A stretch of 17,305 nucleotides of DNA. Origin: JAIPAH01 sp964345255. GTDB lineage: Bacteria > Bacteroidota > Bacteroidia > Bacteroidales > JAIPAH01. Under the pieces are notes generated by a model. That model saw only the letters and a list, made by a program, of their open reading frames with translations, had not been told where the DNA came from and made no database searches. Shown here one piece after another: positions 7,369 through 14,580 of this stretch (its first letter is position 1; every line of letters begins with the position of its first letter). Both the position numbers and the translations under genes were made by a program. The stretch spans positions 1 to 17,305 of the forward strand of contig CAYFQK010000045.1 of assembly GCA_964345255.1 (NCBI GenBank), given 5' to 3'.

Positions 7369-8454
7369 ATGGCAGGCAATACAATGGGAGAATTATTCAG
7401 GTTAACGACTTTTGGAGAATCGCACGGTTCGGCTATCGGCGGAATAGTGGATGGATGCCCTCCCGGTATTGAGATCGAAAGGCAAAGAATTCAATACGAA
7501 CTCAACCGTCGCAAACCAGGGCAATCACATTTAACCACACCCAGAAAAGAAGATGATGAGGTGGAGTTGTTATCCGGTGTTTTTGAAGGAAAAACCACCG
7601 GGACACCCATCGCTTTTTCGATCCCCAACCGCAACCAAAAATCGAAAGATTATTCCCATATCAAAGACACATACCGGCCTTCTCATGCCGATTATACTTA
7701 CGAGAAAAAGTATGGCCGGCGCGATTTCAGGGGAGGTGGCCGATCCTCAGCGCGCGAAACGATAGCCAGGGTCGTCGGCGGCACCATCGGCCGCTTTATC
7801 CTGGAAAGGTATTCAACATCTATAAAAGCGTTTGTTTCGGCTATAGGGGATGTTAAGCTGGATAAATCATACAAAGAACTCAACCTTGAAAATACCGAAT
7901 CGAATCTTGTAAGATGTCCTGATAGCCACACAGCACAGCAAATGATAGAGCATATAGAAGAAGTCAAAGCAAAAGGCGACTCCCTTGGCGGAACCATCAC
8001 ATGTGTTATTCAAAACCCACCGGTTGGTCTGGGAGAGCCTGTTTTTGATAAACTGCATGCTGACCTTGCCCATGCTGTGATGAGCATCAATGCAGTAAAA
8101 GGGTTTGAATACGGGTCGGGTTTTCGGGGAGCCACAATGAGAGGTTCGCAACATAATGATGAGTTTTATCAGGAAAACGGCAGGACCCGAACTCAAACCA
8201 ACTACTCGGGAGGAATTCAGGGGGGCATAACTAACGGGGAAGATATTTATTTTACGGCGGCTTTTAAACCAATAGCAACCATTATGCAGACGCAGCAGTC
8301 GATCACCAGTAAGGGAACTAAAGTTTCAATTGAGGGAAAAGGACGTCATGACGTGACGGTTATACCGAGAGCCGTTCCTATCATTGAGGCGATGGGCGCT
8401 TTGGTATTAACCGATCATTTGCTCCGTCAGAAAGCATATAATGACTTTGTATAG
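7369..8454 (+). CDS. aroC: Chorismate synthase
   Basis: The enzyme converts 5-enolpyruvylshikimate-3-phosphate to chorismate, the last step of the shikimate pathway, using reduced FMN; it works as a cytosolic tetramer. At 361 residues it has the usual bacterial length. The family signatures are present: LTTFGESHG near the N-terminus carrying the conserved active-site His, DGCPPGI, the RPSHADYTY block (about 104-112) with the second conserved His, the GRSSARET signature (about 125-132), and the C-terminal KPIATI and RHDVTVIPRAVPIIEAM segments. The start at 7369 (MAGNTMGELF) agrees with other family members that begin a few residues before the G-x-L-F strand; an ATG at 7384 is a shorter alternative. 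No other aromatic pathway gene is in the window, and both neighbours are unrelated, so it is probably its own unit or co-transcribed with the downstream AsmA-like gene 74 bases away. Confidence 0.97.
   Translation: MAGNTMGELFRLTTFGESHGSAIGGIVDGCPPGIEIERQRIQYELNRRKPGQSHLTTPRKEDDEVELLSGVFEGKTTGTPIAFSIPNRNQKSKDYSHIKDTYRPSHADYTYEKKYGRRDFRGGGRSSARETIARVVGGTIGRFILERYSTSIKAFVSAIGDVKLDKSYKELNLENTESNLVRCPDSHTAQQMIEHIEEVKAKGDSLGGTITCVIQNPPVGLGEPVFDKLHADLAHAVMSINAVKGFEYGSGFRGATMRGSQHNDEFYQENGRTRTQTNYSGGIQGGITNGEDIYFTAAFKPIATIMQTQQSITSKGTKVSIEGKGRHDVTVIPRAVPIIEAMGALVLTDHLLRQKAYNDFV
8419..8449 (+). promoter_or_regulatory. Possible promoter for the AsmA-family gene inside the aroC 3' end
   Basis: TTG (8419-8421), then a 20-base spacer, then TGACTTTG (8442-8449), one mismatch from TAnnTTTG. 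The -33/-7 spacing is the one expected for Bacteroidota. It would give the downstream gene a leader of about 70 bases. Because it lies in coding sequence and has a mismatch in a key base, it is only a candidate. Confidence 0.3.
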
Positions 8455-8528
8455 TGATTGTAGTATTAGTAAGATCATGATTTATAAAAAAAGGAATAAT
8501 AACCTACCCAAATAAAAAACTAAACAAA

Positions 8529-11369
8529 ATGAAGAAAATACTCATCACACTGATTATCATTGCGCTCCTGATAGGTGGGACGGCAGTTATCCTTCCCATG
8601 ATATACAAGGATGACGTTATGAAAATTGTAAAGAAAGAGATCAATAAAACCATCAATGCCGAAGTGAACTTTGAAGATGTACACTTATCTCTTTTTCGAT
8701 CATTTCCACATTTCAGCCTTGGGATTGATGAATTGTCTGTGACAGGAATAGCGGCTTTTAGTAACGACACCCTTGTCCATATCCCCCGCCTGAATAGCAC
8801 CCTGGATTTAATGAGTGTCATTCGCAGTGAACCGGTGCAGGTTATTGCAGTCGACATTAACGACCCTTTGATAAATATCAAAGTGCTTAAAGATGGCAGA
8901 GCCAATTATGATATCGTCAAAGAAACAACAAGTCAGGCTGAAGATCAAACAACAGCCACTTCTGAAGAAGTGATGGTTCAATTGCAGAAAGTACGTATCG
9001 ATAATGGACGGTTTATCTACGATGATGCGACCATCCCTTACCGCATGGAACTTTATAACATTAGTCATATTTTACGGGGCGATTTAACGGCAACCACTAC
9101 ACTGCTAAATACATACACGGAAGCCGAGCGCGTTAAGGTGGTTTATGATGACGTGGAGTATGTATCAAAAGCTTACGCAGAGGCCGATGCCGATTTGGAA
9201 GTCAATTTTGAAACGATGCGCTTTACTTTTTCGGATAATGAAATAAAAATCAATGAAGTTCCTATAGAGGCTGAAGGATGGTTTCACATGCTGGAGGATG
9301 CGTATGATATGGATATTGTTTTTCAAACCAAAAGGAACAGGTTTAAGCCTTTTCTCTCACTTATACCGGCTGTTTATAAAAAAGATTTTGAAAATATAGA
9401 AACAACCGGTGAATTTGAGATGACAGGCTTTGTGCGGGGAAAATATAGTGACAACTCGATGCCTGCCTACCATGCGGAGATAAGCGTGAATGATGCGGCC
9501 TTTAGCTATCCCAGCCTGCCTGATAAGGTCAGGGAAATAAACATTGATGTCTCTATCGATAACCCCACCGGATTAACGGACGATATAACGGTTGATGCTA
9601 AAACATTTAACCTTACGCTGGCTGAGAATCCATTTGAGGCCTCATTCCTTATGCGGACGCCAATTTCCGACCCGTTCCTTAAAAGCCAGATGGATGGAAA
9701 CATTGACCTTGCCAGTGTTATGAGAGTCTATCCCTTTTCCCCGGGGAGTGATATCAATGGAGAAGTGGATGTTAGCCTGAAGCTGGAAGGGGCTCTTTCA
9801 GAAATAGAAAAAGAAAATTACAGCCAGTTCAAAGCGCTGGGGTATGTTGCCCTGAATAATGTCGAGTATCAGGATAGTCAGTATGATGTGAAGATTAAAA
9901 GGGGTCAGTTTAATTTCAGCCCGAAATATGTTGATATGACAGGCCTCGATTTGATTATAGGAAATAGTGATCTATATGCTAATGGGAAGCTGACCAATTT
10001 TCTCGGATATATGCTTAAGGATCAAATCATCAAAGGCGATCTGAACATTCAGTCTCAAACCATTGACATCAATGGACTTATGCCTTCTGCCGAAGAAAAT
10101 GCAGAAGCAGGAGATGGCGATACAGAGCTTTCAGTCGTAGAGATACCATCTGATGTGCATTTGAACATGGCAGCAACCATCAATGAGGTGTATTACAATA
10201 AAATCAAGCTTAATGACGTGGCAGGAAAAATCGAAGTAAAAAATCGCTCCCTGGCACTTAAAAACCTTAAAATGAACACCATGAATGGTATGATGGCTAT
10301 GAGCGGAGCCTACACTACTCCCAAGGATGAAAGGCCGAAAGCTGATTTTCAGTTTGATATGCAACAAGTTTCAGTGAAAGGGGTTGCAGAAAATTTTGTT
10401 TTTATTGATAAATTGGCCCCTGTCATGCGCAAAGCACGAGGTGATGTGTCAATGAATTTCGATTACAAAAGCGCTCTGAAAAATGATATGATGCCTGACC
10501 TTTCAACGGTAGATGCCAATGGTAAAATGGATGTGTCTGAACTCAGGCTTGATCAGCCTGAATTGCTTTCCAGGCTGGCCAATACCCTTACAATAAAAGA
10601 GTTGAATAACGCGGTGATAAAAAATGCAGGAATTTCATTTGAAATAAGGGATGGGAGTCTTTTTGTTAAGCCCTTTGACATGAAGTTAAAAGGGATGGAA
10701 GCCACATTAGGCGGCCGTACAAATTTGGACCAGACAATTGATTATCAGTTACAGATGAAAATTCCACGGAATAAATTCGGGAATCAGGCCAATAAAGCGG
10801 TGGAGGACCTTTTGGGTGAGGTGAGTAAAATGGGCATAGATTATAAGCTGGGTGAGATGATTCCTTTAACTGCTTATATAACAGGGACGATTAAAAATCC
10901 TAAACTGGAAACCAGGTTGGCAAAGAATGCCTCTGATTTTAAGAAAGAGTTAAAAGATCAGGTCAATCAGGAAATAGAGAAAAAGAAGAAGGAAGCAAAA
11001 GAGAAGCTAAAAAAGAAAGCTGATGAGATTATTGAAAAAGCCCGTAAAAAAGGGGATCAGCTCATAGCCGAAGCCAGGGAGCAGGCCGAAAAAGTAAGGA
11101 AAAAGGGCCGGCAGGCAGCAGCAGAAGTCCGTAAAGAAACTGACAAACGCGTAAAGCAAATAAAAGAAAAGGCTGAAAGTAAAGGAGTGCTGGCTAAAAT
11201 GGCAGCTAAAGAAGCAGCAAAGAAAGCCGAAAAGGAAGGATATAAAAAAGCTGATCAGTTAGAAAAAGAGGCGAATAGTAAGGCGGATAGCATTATTGCT
11301 GAAGCTGAGCAGCAAGCCGCAAAGCTTATTAGAGAGGCTCAAAAGAAGGCGGAAAAACTTGAGGAATAA
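8529..11369 (+). CDS. AsmA-family envelope protein with long charged helical C-terminal tail
   Basis: A 946-residue protein with an N-terminal membrane anchor (hydrophobic residues 4-26), then a long beta-rich periplasmic region. The segment just after the anchor (VNFEDVHLSLFRSFPHFSLG) is the typical AsmA N-terminal motif, and the region of about 590-780 (MNFDYKSAL, LKGMEATLGGRTNLD, YQLQMKIP) matches the conserved AsmA C-terminal part. AsmA-like proteins are thought to form beta-groove bridges that carry phospholipids between inner and outer membrane; that is family knowledge. From about residue 797 to the end the protein switches to roughly 150 residues rich in Lys, Glu, Ala and Arg, with heptad- or undecad-like spacing (KADEIIEKARKKGDQLIAEA), predicted to be one long amphipathic helix or coiled coil. 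The ATG at 8529 is preceded by an A-rich leader without Shine-Dalgarno. A strong terminator follows immediately. Confidence 0.88.
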   Translation: MKKILITLIIIALLIGGTAVILPMIYKDDVMKIVKKEINKTINAEVNFEDVHLSLFRSFPHFSLGIDELSVTGIAAFSNDTLVHIPRLNSTLDLMSVIRSEPVQVIAVDINDPLINIKVLKDGRANYDIVKETTSQAEDQTTATSEEVMVQLQKVRIDNGRFIYDDATIPYRMELYNISHILRGDLTATTTLLNTYTEAERVKVVYDDVEYVSKAYAEADADLEVNFETMRFTFSDNEIKINEVPIEAEGWFHMLEDAYDMDIVFQTKRNRFKPFLSLIPAVYKKDFENIETTGEFEMTGFVRGKYSDNSMPAYHAEISVNDAAFSYPSLPDKVREINIDVSIDNPTGLTDDITVDAKTFNLTLAENPFEASFLMRTPISDPFLKSQMDGNIDLASVMRVYPFSPGSDINGEVDVSLKLEGALSEIEKENYSQFKALGYVALNNVEYQDSQYDVKIKRGQFNFSPKYVDMTGLDLIIGNSDLYANGKLTNFLGYMLKDQIIKGDLNIQSQTIDINGLMPSAEENAEAGDGDTELSVVEIPSDVHLNMAATINEVYYNKIKLNDVAGKIEVKNRSLALKNLKMNTMNGMMAMSGAYTTPKDERPKADFQFDMQQVSVKGVAENFVFIDKLAPVMRKARGDVSMNFDYKSALKNDMMPDLSTVDANGKMDVSELRLDQPELLSRLANTLTIKELNNAVIKNAGISFEIRDGSLFVKPFDMKLKGMEATLGGRTNLDQTIDYQLQMKIPRNKFGNQANKAVEDLLGEVSKMGIDYKLGEMIPLTAYITGTIKNPKLETRLAKNASDFKKELKDQVNQEIEKKKKEAKEKLKKKADEIIEKARKKGDQLIAEAREQAEKVRKKGRQAAAEVRKETDKRVKQIKEKAESKGVLAKMAAKEAAKKAEKEGYKKADQLEKEANSKADSIIAEAEQQAAKLIREAQKKAEKLEE

Positions 11370-11370
11370 A

Positions 11371-11397
11371 AAAAAGAGGGCAACGCCCTCTTTTTTT
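11371..11397. terminator. Bidirectional Rho-independent terminator
   Basis: GAGGGC (11376-11381), loop AAC, GCCCTC (11385-11390), flanked by A-runs on the left and seven T on the right, so it reads as a terminator on both strands. It begins two bases after the AsmA-family stop codon (plus strand) and lies 22 bases beyond the stop of the converging Hsp20 gene (minus strand), serving both. Confidence 0.92.
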
Positions 11398-11419
11398 AAG
11401 CACCCTGATTAAACAGGTG

Positions 11420-11845
11420 TTATTTGATTTCAATCTGTCGGCTCGGCTTAGCCTTAGTTTCTTCTTTCTTGGGAACTTCAACCGTAAGCACGCCTTCTTT
11501 ATGACTTGCTTTGATTTGATCAGCCTTAACGTTTTCAGGCAACGTAAATGAACGACTGAAGCTGCTGTAGTGAAACTCTTTTCTCATGTAATTCTTGTCT
11601 CTCTCCTCATCCTCATCCTGTTTTTCAGAGGAAATGGTTAGAACATTGTTATCAACGCTGACGTCAAAATCTTTCTTGTTGAGTCCGGGTGCAGCCACTT
11701 CAATCTTATACTTATCCTTTTCTTCCGATACGTTTACAGCTGGTGTATTTAATTCCTGATTAAAGAAATCTCCAAGAAAATCTCTGTTAAACAGATCATC
11801 AAATAAGCTTGGAACGTCATTTCTATTTCTTATTGTCGGTAACAT
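11420..11845 (-). CDS. Hsp20/alpha-crystallin small heat-shock protein
   Basis: A 141-residue ATP-independent chaperone that holds unfolding proteins, working as an oligomer in the cytosol. The start is placed at the ATG at 11845 because an AGGAGG sits six bases before it; the in-frame GTG two codons earlier overlaps that ribosome-binding site. Visible features: a short N-terminal arm with Phe-rich helix (SLFDDLFNRDFLGDFF), the alpha-crystallin domain (about 38-125) with the AAPGLNKKDFDVSV strand pair, and the A-x-x-x-G-V-L-x-V signature (ASHKEGVLTVEV) at its end. The C-terminal tail carries an I-x-I motif (QIEIK) that docks into a neighbouring subunit. Length and order are typical. It is transcribed alone and shares a terminator with the opposing gene. 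Heat or stress induction is likely by family but no CIRCE element is seen. Confidence 0.96.
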   Translation of the reverse strand: MLPTIRNRNDVPSLFDDLFNRDFLGDFFNQELNTPAVNVSEEKDKYKIEVAAPGLNKKDFDVSVDNNVLTISSEKQDEDEERDKNYMRKEFHYSSFSRSFTLPENVKADQIKASHKEGVLTVEVPKKEETKAKPSRQIEIK

Positions 11846-11850
11846 AAGCA

Positions 11851-11856
11851 CCTCCT
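11851..11856 (-). promoter_or_regulatory. Strong Shine-Dalgarno sequence of the Hsp20 gene
   Basis: On the minus strand AGGAGG is followed by TGCTT and then ATG, a near-perfect Shine-Dalgarno core with good spacing. It decides the start at 11845. Almost all other genes in this window lack such a site, as is usual in Bacteroidota. Confidence 0.8.
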
Positions 11857-11901
11857 TTTTTTTTGGTTTGACATTTAATTTATTGATTCCATCTGTCAGG
11901 G

Positions 11902-11918
11902 ATCAATCGCTATGCCAA
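11902..11918 (-). promoter_or_regulatory. Sigma-54-like -24/-12 element upstream of Hsp20 (weak)
   Basis: On the minus strand TTGGCAT, five bases, then TTGAT resembles the -24/-12 consensus TTGGCAC-N5-TTGCW, with correct spacing but with the important C at -12 replaced by A. It lies about 57 bases upstream of the ATG. The upstream region (11857-12029) contains no TAnnTTTG box, so another sigma factor is plausible. TCTGTC (11892-11897) and GACAGA (11941-11946) flank the site as an inverted repeat. Confidence 0.25.
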
Positions 11919-12029
11919 CGGGTAAAATCATGAAATTAACGACAGAATGACAGTATAAATTAGGTCGCATCAGACATATTGACACAGTAGCTGGTGTTGT
12001 GATGAACGATATTTAATTAGCACATAACC

Positions 12030-12680
12030 TTAGGAATCTTGTTCTTTTTTTTCAGGGCTCAATGTATAAAATGCCCCTTTTTCAGTAAAGTGAATTTCTA
12101 CAATGTTAAGAAGGATGAGATTTACAAGGATAGTTTCAGCTTTTCTTTTCGAGATTTTGGCTTCTTTAATAAACCGTGACAGGGTAATTTTTGCATGATC
12201 TCTCAGATAACTTAGAAGAAGCTTTTCATTATCGGTAAAACGCAGCCGGGTACCTTTTATTTGCTTCTCCCTTTTCCATACTTTTATCAATACGTTATTA
12301 GCCAGCAGATTTTGGTCATTAACACGGATATAAATCAGGTACTTATCATTTTTCTGTGGCGCATAATGTGGTTTTTTGTCGCTTCTGGGGATGATGATTT
12401 CCAGGATTTTTTTCTTTTCAATTGACCATTCCACTGTTTCAAAATACACAGCAGGTTTGCAATAGAGCTGAGCTGCGGCTTCCACCATATAGTATTCCTC
12501 CTCTGAGCGGATGCCTGCAATTTTTCCGTTATCTTTTACACCTATCAATAGCCTTCCGCCCTCCGTATTGGCAAAAGCCGCCAGCGATCGTGCAATTTTT
12601 CTCGCATCGGCCACCTCAAACTTAAAATCTAAGTGTTGGTCTTCTCCTCCCGTAATAAGCCTTTTTATATGTGAATGCAC
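12030..12680 (-). CDS. Schlafen-type AlbA_2 domain protein with C-terminal helix-turn-helix-like region
   Basis: A 216-residue protein, probably cytosolic, with no signal peptide. The N-terminal about 130 residues match the AlbA_2 (Schlafen) domain: E-D-x-x-x-D-F-K (13-20), the helix DARKIARSLAAFANTEGG (25-42), then LLIGVKDNGKIAGI (44-57), and a later IIIPRSDKKPHYA strand-turn. Families with this domain are annotated as putative DNA- or RNA-binding or ATP-binding regulators, and some eukaryotic Schlafens cut tRNA; none of this is shown for the present subtype. The C-terminal part (about 145-205) contains helices with TLSRFIKEAKISKRKAETIL, resembling a winged helix-turn-helix. Its target is unknown. 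It is divergent from the gldA operon and separated from it by 201 bases, so it could share regulation. A TAATTTTG promoter box lies 18 bases upstream. Confidence 0.82.
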   Translation of the reverse strand: MHSHIKRLITGGEDQHLDFKFEVADARKIARSLAAFANTEGGRLLIGVKDNGKIAGIRSEEEYYMVEAAAQLYCKPAVYFETVEWSIEKKKILEIIIPRSDKKPHYAPQKNDKYLIYIRVNDQNLLANNVLIKVWKREKQIKGTRLRFTDNEKLLLSYLRDHAKITLSRFIKEAKISKRKAETILVNLILLNIVEIHFTEKGAFYTLSPEKKEQDS

Positions 12681-12698
12681 GGCTCTAAAATTTTACTG

Positions 12699-12706
12699 CA
12701 AAATTA
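12699..12706 (-). promoter_or_regulatory. Bacteroidota -7 promoter box (TAATTTTG) for the AlbA_2 gene
   Basis: A perfect TAnnTTTG match on the minus strand, 18 bases before the ATG at 12680, predicting a leader of roughly ten bases. No -33 TTG at the expected distance was found. Confidence 0.5.
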
Positions 12707-12853
12707 ATATTCTCTATCTACTAACGTTTGAAGCGCAACTTATGATAGGCTCAATAAATAATATATTTACGGTTACTTAGCGCATGAAACACATTTGGTG
12801 TTAAAATATGTTAAACCTGTAATGTCAGCATTTTACAATTATTCTTATTTATT

Positions 12854-12861
12854 TTAATTTG
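12854..12861 (+). promoter_or_regulatory. Near-match -7 box (TTAATTTG) before gldA
   Basis: One mismatch from TAnnTTTG, 20 bases before the ATG at 12882. The in-frame GTG at 12861 would overlap the box itself, which argues that translation starts at 12882. Confidence 0.35.
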
Positions 12862-12881
12862 TGTTTAAAAATAAACAGCCT

Positions 12882-13811
12882 ATGAATATTATTGTCGAAA
12901 ATTACACCAAAATGTTCGGACCGCAAACGGCGGTGGACAACATTTCGTTCAAGGTAAATACCGGCGAGGTTTTAGGCTTTCTGGGACCCAATGGCGCCGG
13001 TAAAACAACAACGATGCAAACCCTGACTTCTTTTTTGGCGCCTACCGGTGGCAATATTAAAATAGGGCCTCATTCCGTGCTGGAGAATCCTGAAGAAATC
13101 ACAAAACACATAGGCTATCTCCCTGAAAACAATCCTTTATACCAGGAGATGGGGGTTATAGACTATCTGTATTTTGTCGCTGCGATTTATGGTATTCCCA
13201 AAGAAAAGCAACAAGAAAGGGTTAGTGAGATGGTGCGGTTAACAGGTCTGGAAAAAGAAAAGCATAAGAAGATCCGGGAGCTTTCAAAGGGTTATCAACA
13301 AAGGGCCGGCCTGGCACAGGCGCTTATCCATGATCCGGAAGTGTTGATCCTTGATGAGCCTACCACCGGCCTGGACCCGAACCAGATAGTGGAAATCAGG
13401 GAGTTGATAAAAAAAATCGGAAAAGAAAAAACCGTCATCCTCAGTTCGCACATCCTGGCAGAGGTAGAGGCTACCTGCGATCGGATTTTAATTATTAATA
13501 ACGGCAAAATCGTAGCTGACGGCACTGCGGATGAGCTTCAGAAGGGGGCTCAGGGTAAAGAGTATCTCAAGGTTTCTGTTGAAGGGGGAGATAAAAATGA
13601 AGTCTATAAAGCCCTTCAGGAAATTGATTCTGTGGAGATGGTGGATTTTTCCTCAGAGACAGACCACGCCTTTGAAATTCAGTCGAAACCAGACATGTCT
13701 TCACGGAAAAATATCTTCGATGTGTGTGTAAAGAACGGGTGGTATCTAACTGAGCTTACACCTGTTGAAACCAAGCTTGAAGACATATTCCGTGAGTTAA
13801 CGATGAACTAA
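12882..13811 (+). CDS. gldA: ABC transporter ATPase, GldA-type
   Basis: A 309-residue ATP-binding subunit of an ABC-2-type complex. It has Walker A GPNGAGKTT (35-43), a Q-loop region near YLPENNPLY, the signature LSKGYQQR (134-141, a common LSGGQ variant in this subgroup), Walker B VLILDE (154-159), the D-loop and a switch His in LSSHILAEVE. After the nucleotide-binding domain (about 1-220) a C-terminal extension of about 90 residues ends in LEDIFRELT, typical of GldA/CcmA-like ATPases. The start at 12882 (MNIIVENYTKMFG) is preferred to the GTG at 12861 because it fits the family N-terminus and the upstream promoter box. It sits first in an operon with gldF, gldG and a DUF4340 gene, 27 bases before gldF. 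In Flavobacterium johnsoniae the GldAFG complex is required for gliding, but homologues are widespread in non-gliding Bacteroidota, so motility should not be assumed. Confidence 0.92.
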   Translation: MNIIVENYTKMFGPQTAVDNISFKVNTGEVLGFLGPNGAGKTTTMQTLTSFLAPTGGNIKIGPHSVLENPEEITKHIGYLPENNPLYQEMGVIDYLYFVAAIYGIPKEKQQERVSEMVRLTGLEKEKHKKIRELSKGYQQRAGLAQALIHDPEVLILDEPTTGLDPNQIVEIRELIKKIGKEKTVILSSHILAEVEATCDRILIINNGKIVADGTADELQKGAQGKEYLKVSVEGGDKNEVYKALQEIDSVEMVDFSSETDHAFEIQSKPDMSSRKNIFDVCVKNGWYLTELTPVETKLEDIFRELTMN

Positions 13812-13838
13812 TCATTCATGAACGAAAAACAATAGTTT

Positions 13839-14564
13839 ATGTATAAAATATGGATAATTGCAAAACGCGAGCTGGATACCTTTTTCGATTCGCTGATGGC
13901 TTATATTACCATTGTGCTATTTCTGGGATTCAGTGGGTTATTTACATGGCTTTACGGGTCTGATGTTTTTATGGTAGGTCAGGCCAGCCTGGAAACATTT
14001 TTTCAAATCGCCTATTGGACCTTGTTTTTCTTTATCCCGGCATTGACTATGCGTCTTATAGCCGAGGAAAAGCGGTCGGGCACCCTGGAGCTGCTTTTAA
14101 CAAAGCCTGTGAATGACTGGCAGGTAGTAGTCGGGAAATTTCTTTCTACCCTTCTGCTGATTTTCATAGCGCTTATTCTTACCATTCCCTACTACATCAC
14201 CGTGGCCAATATAGGGAATGTCGATCATGGAGCTGTGATTTCAGGGTACCTCGGACTCCTACTTATGAGCGGGGCTTATATAGGCATTGGGATTTTTGCC
14301 AGCAGCATCGCCAGCAATCAAATTGTGGGATTCCTTATAGCTCTTTTCATCGGAATCTTTTTCCACATTGTTTTTGGCTTTCTGGCGTCAAACTTTACCG
14401 GAGGGTTTGGTGAAGCATTGCATTACCTGAGTATGCAAACGCATTTTGAATCCATCTCCCGGGGAGTTATCGATACCAAAGACTTAATTTATTTCTTATC
14501 AATAATCCTTCTTGGCCTTGCAGCCACAGAAGGCGTGTTATCTAAACGACATCACACAGACTAA
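13839..14564 (+). CDS. gldF: ABC-2 permease, GldF-type
   Basis: A 241-residue inner-membrane permease that partners the preceding ATPase. About six hydrophobic segments are visible, near residues 20-40, 54-72, 100-122, 133-157, 160-183 and 214-232. The cytosolic loop after the second one carries EEKRSGTLELLLTKPV (76-91), the conserved coupling-helix motif of ABC-2 permeases where the ATPase docks. Length and motif order match GldF. The gene begins 27 bases after gldA and ends 16 bases before the likely gldG start, all on one strand, so co-transcription and a shared complex are very likely. The transported substrate is not known for this family in general. Confidence 0.92.
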   Translation: MYKIWIIAKRELDTFFDSLMAYITIVLFLGFSGLFTWLYGSDVFMVGQASLETFFQIAYWTLFFFIPALTMRLIAEEKRSGTLELLLTKPVNDWQVVVGKFLSTLLLIFIALILTIPYYITVANIGNVDHGAVISGYLGLLLMSGAYIGIGIFASSIASNQIVGFLIALFIGIFFHIVFGFLASNFTGGFGEALHYLSMQTHFESISRGVIDTKDLIYFLSIILLGLAATEGVLSKRHHTD

Positions 14565-14580
14565 AAAATTAACTGGCATT

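Noticed and set aside
12012..12025. TTAGCAC near the end of the AlbA_2 gene as half of a CIRCE heat-shock operator
   Set aside because: The second half GAGTGCTAA is absent, and the position is about 170 bases away from the Hsp20 start with no supporting signals.
12861..12881. GTG at 12861 as the gldA start
   Set aside because: It overlaps the probable -7 promoter box and adds residues absent from the usual GldA N-terminus.
14512..14580. Upstream ATG at 14512 as the gldG start
   Set aside because: It lies within the gldF coding region and adds a non-hydrophobic stretch before the MKKKK-membrane span start typical of the family.
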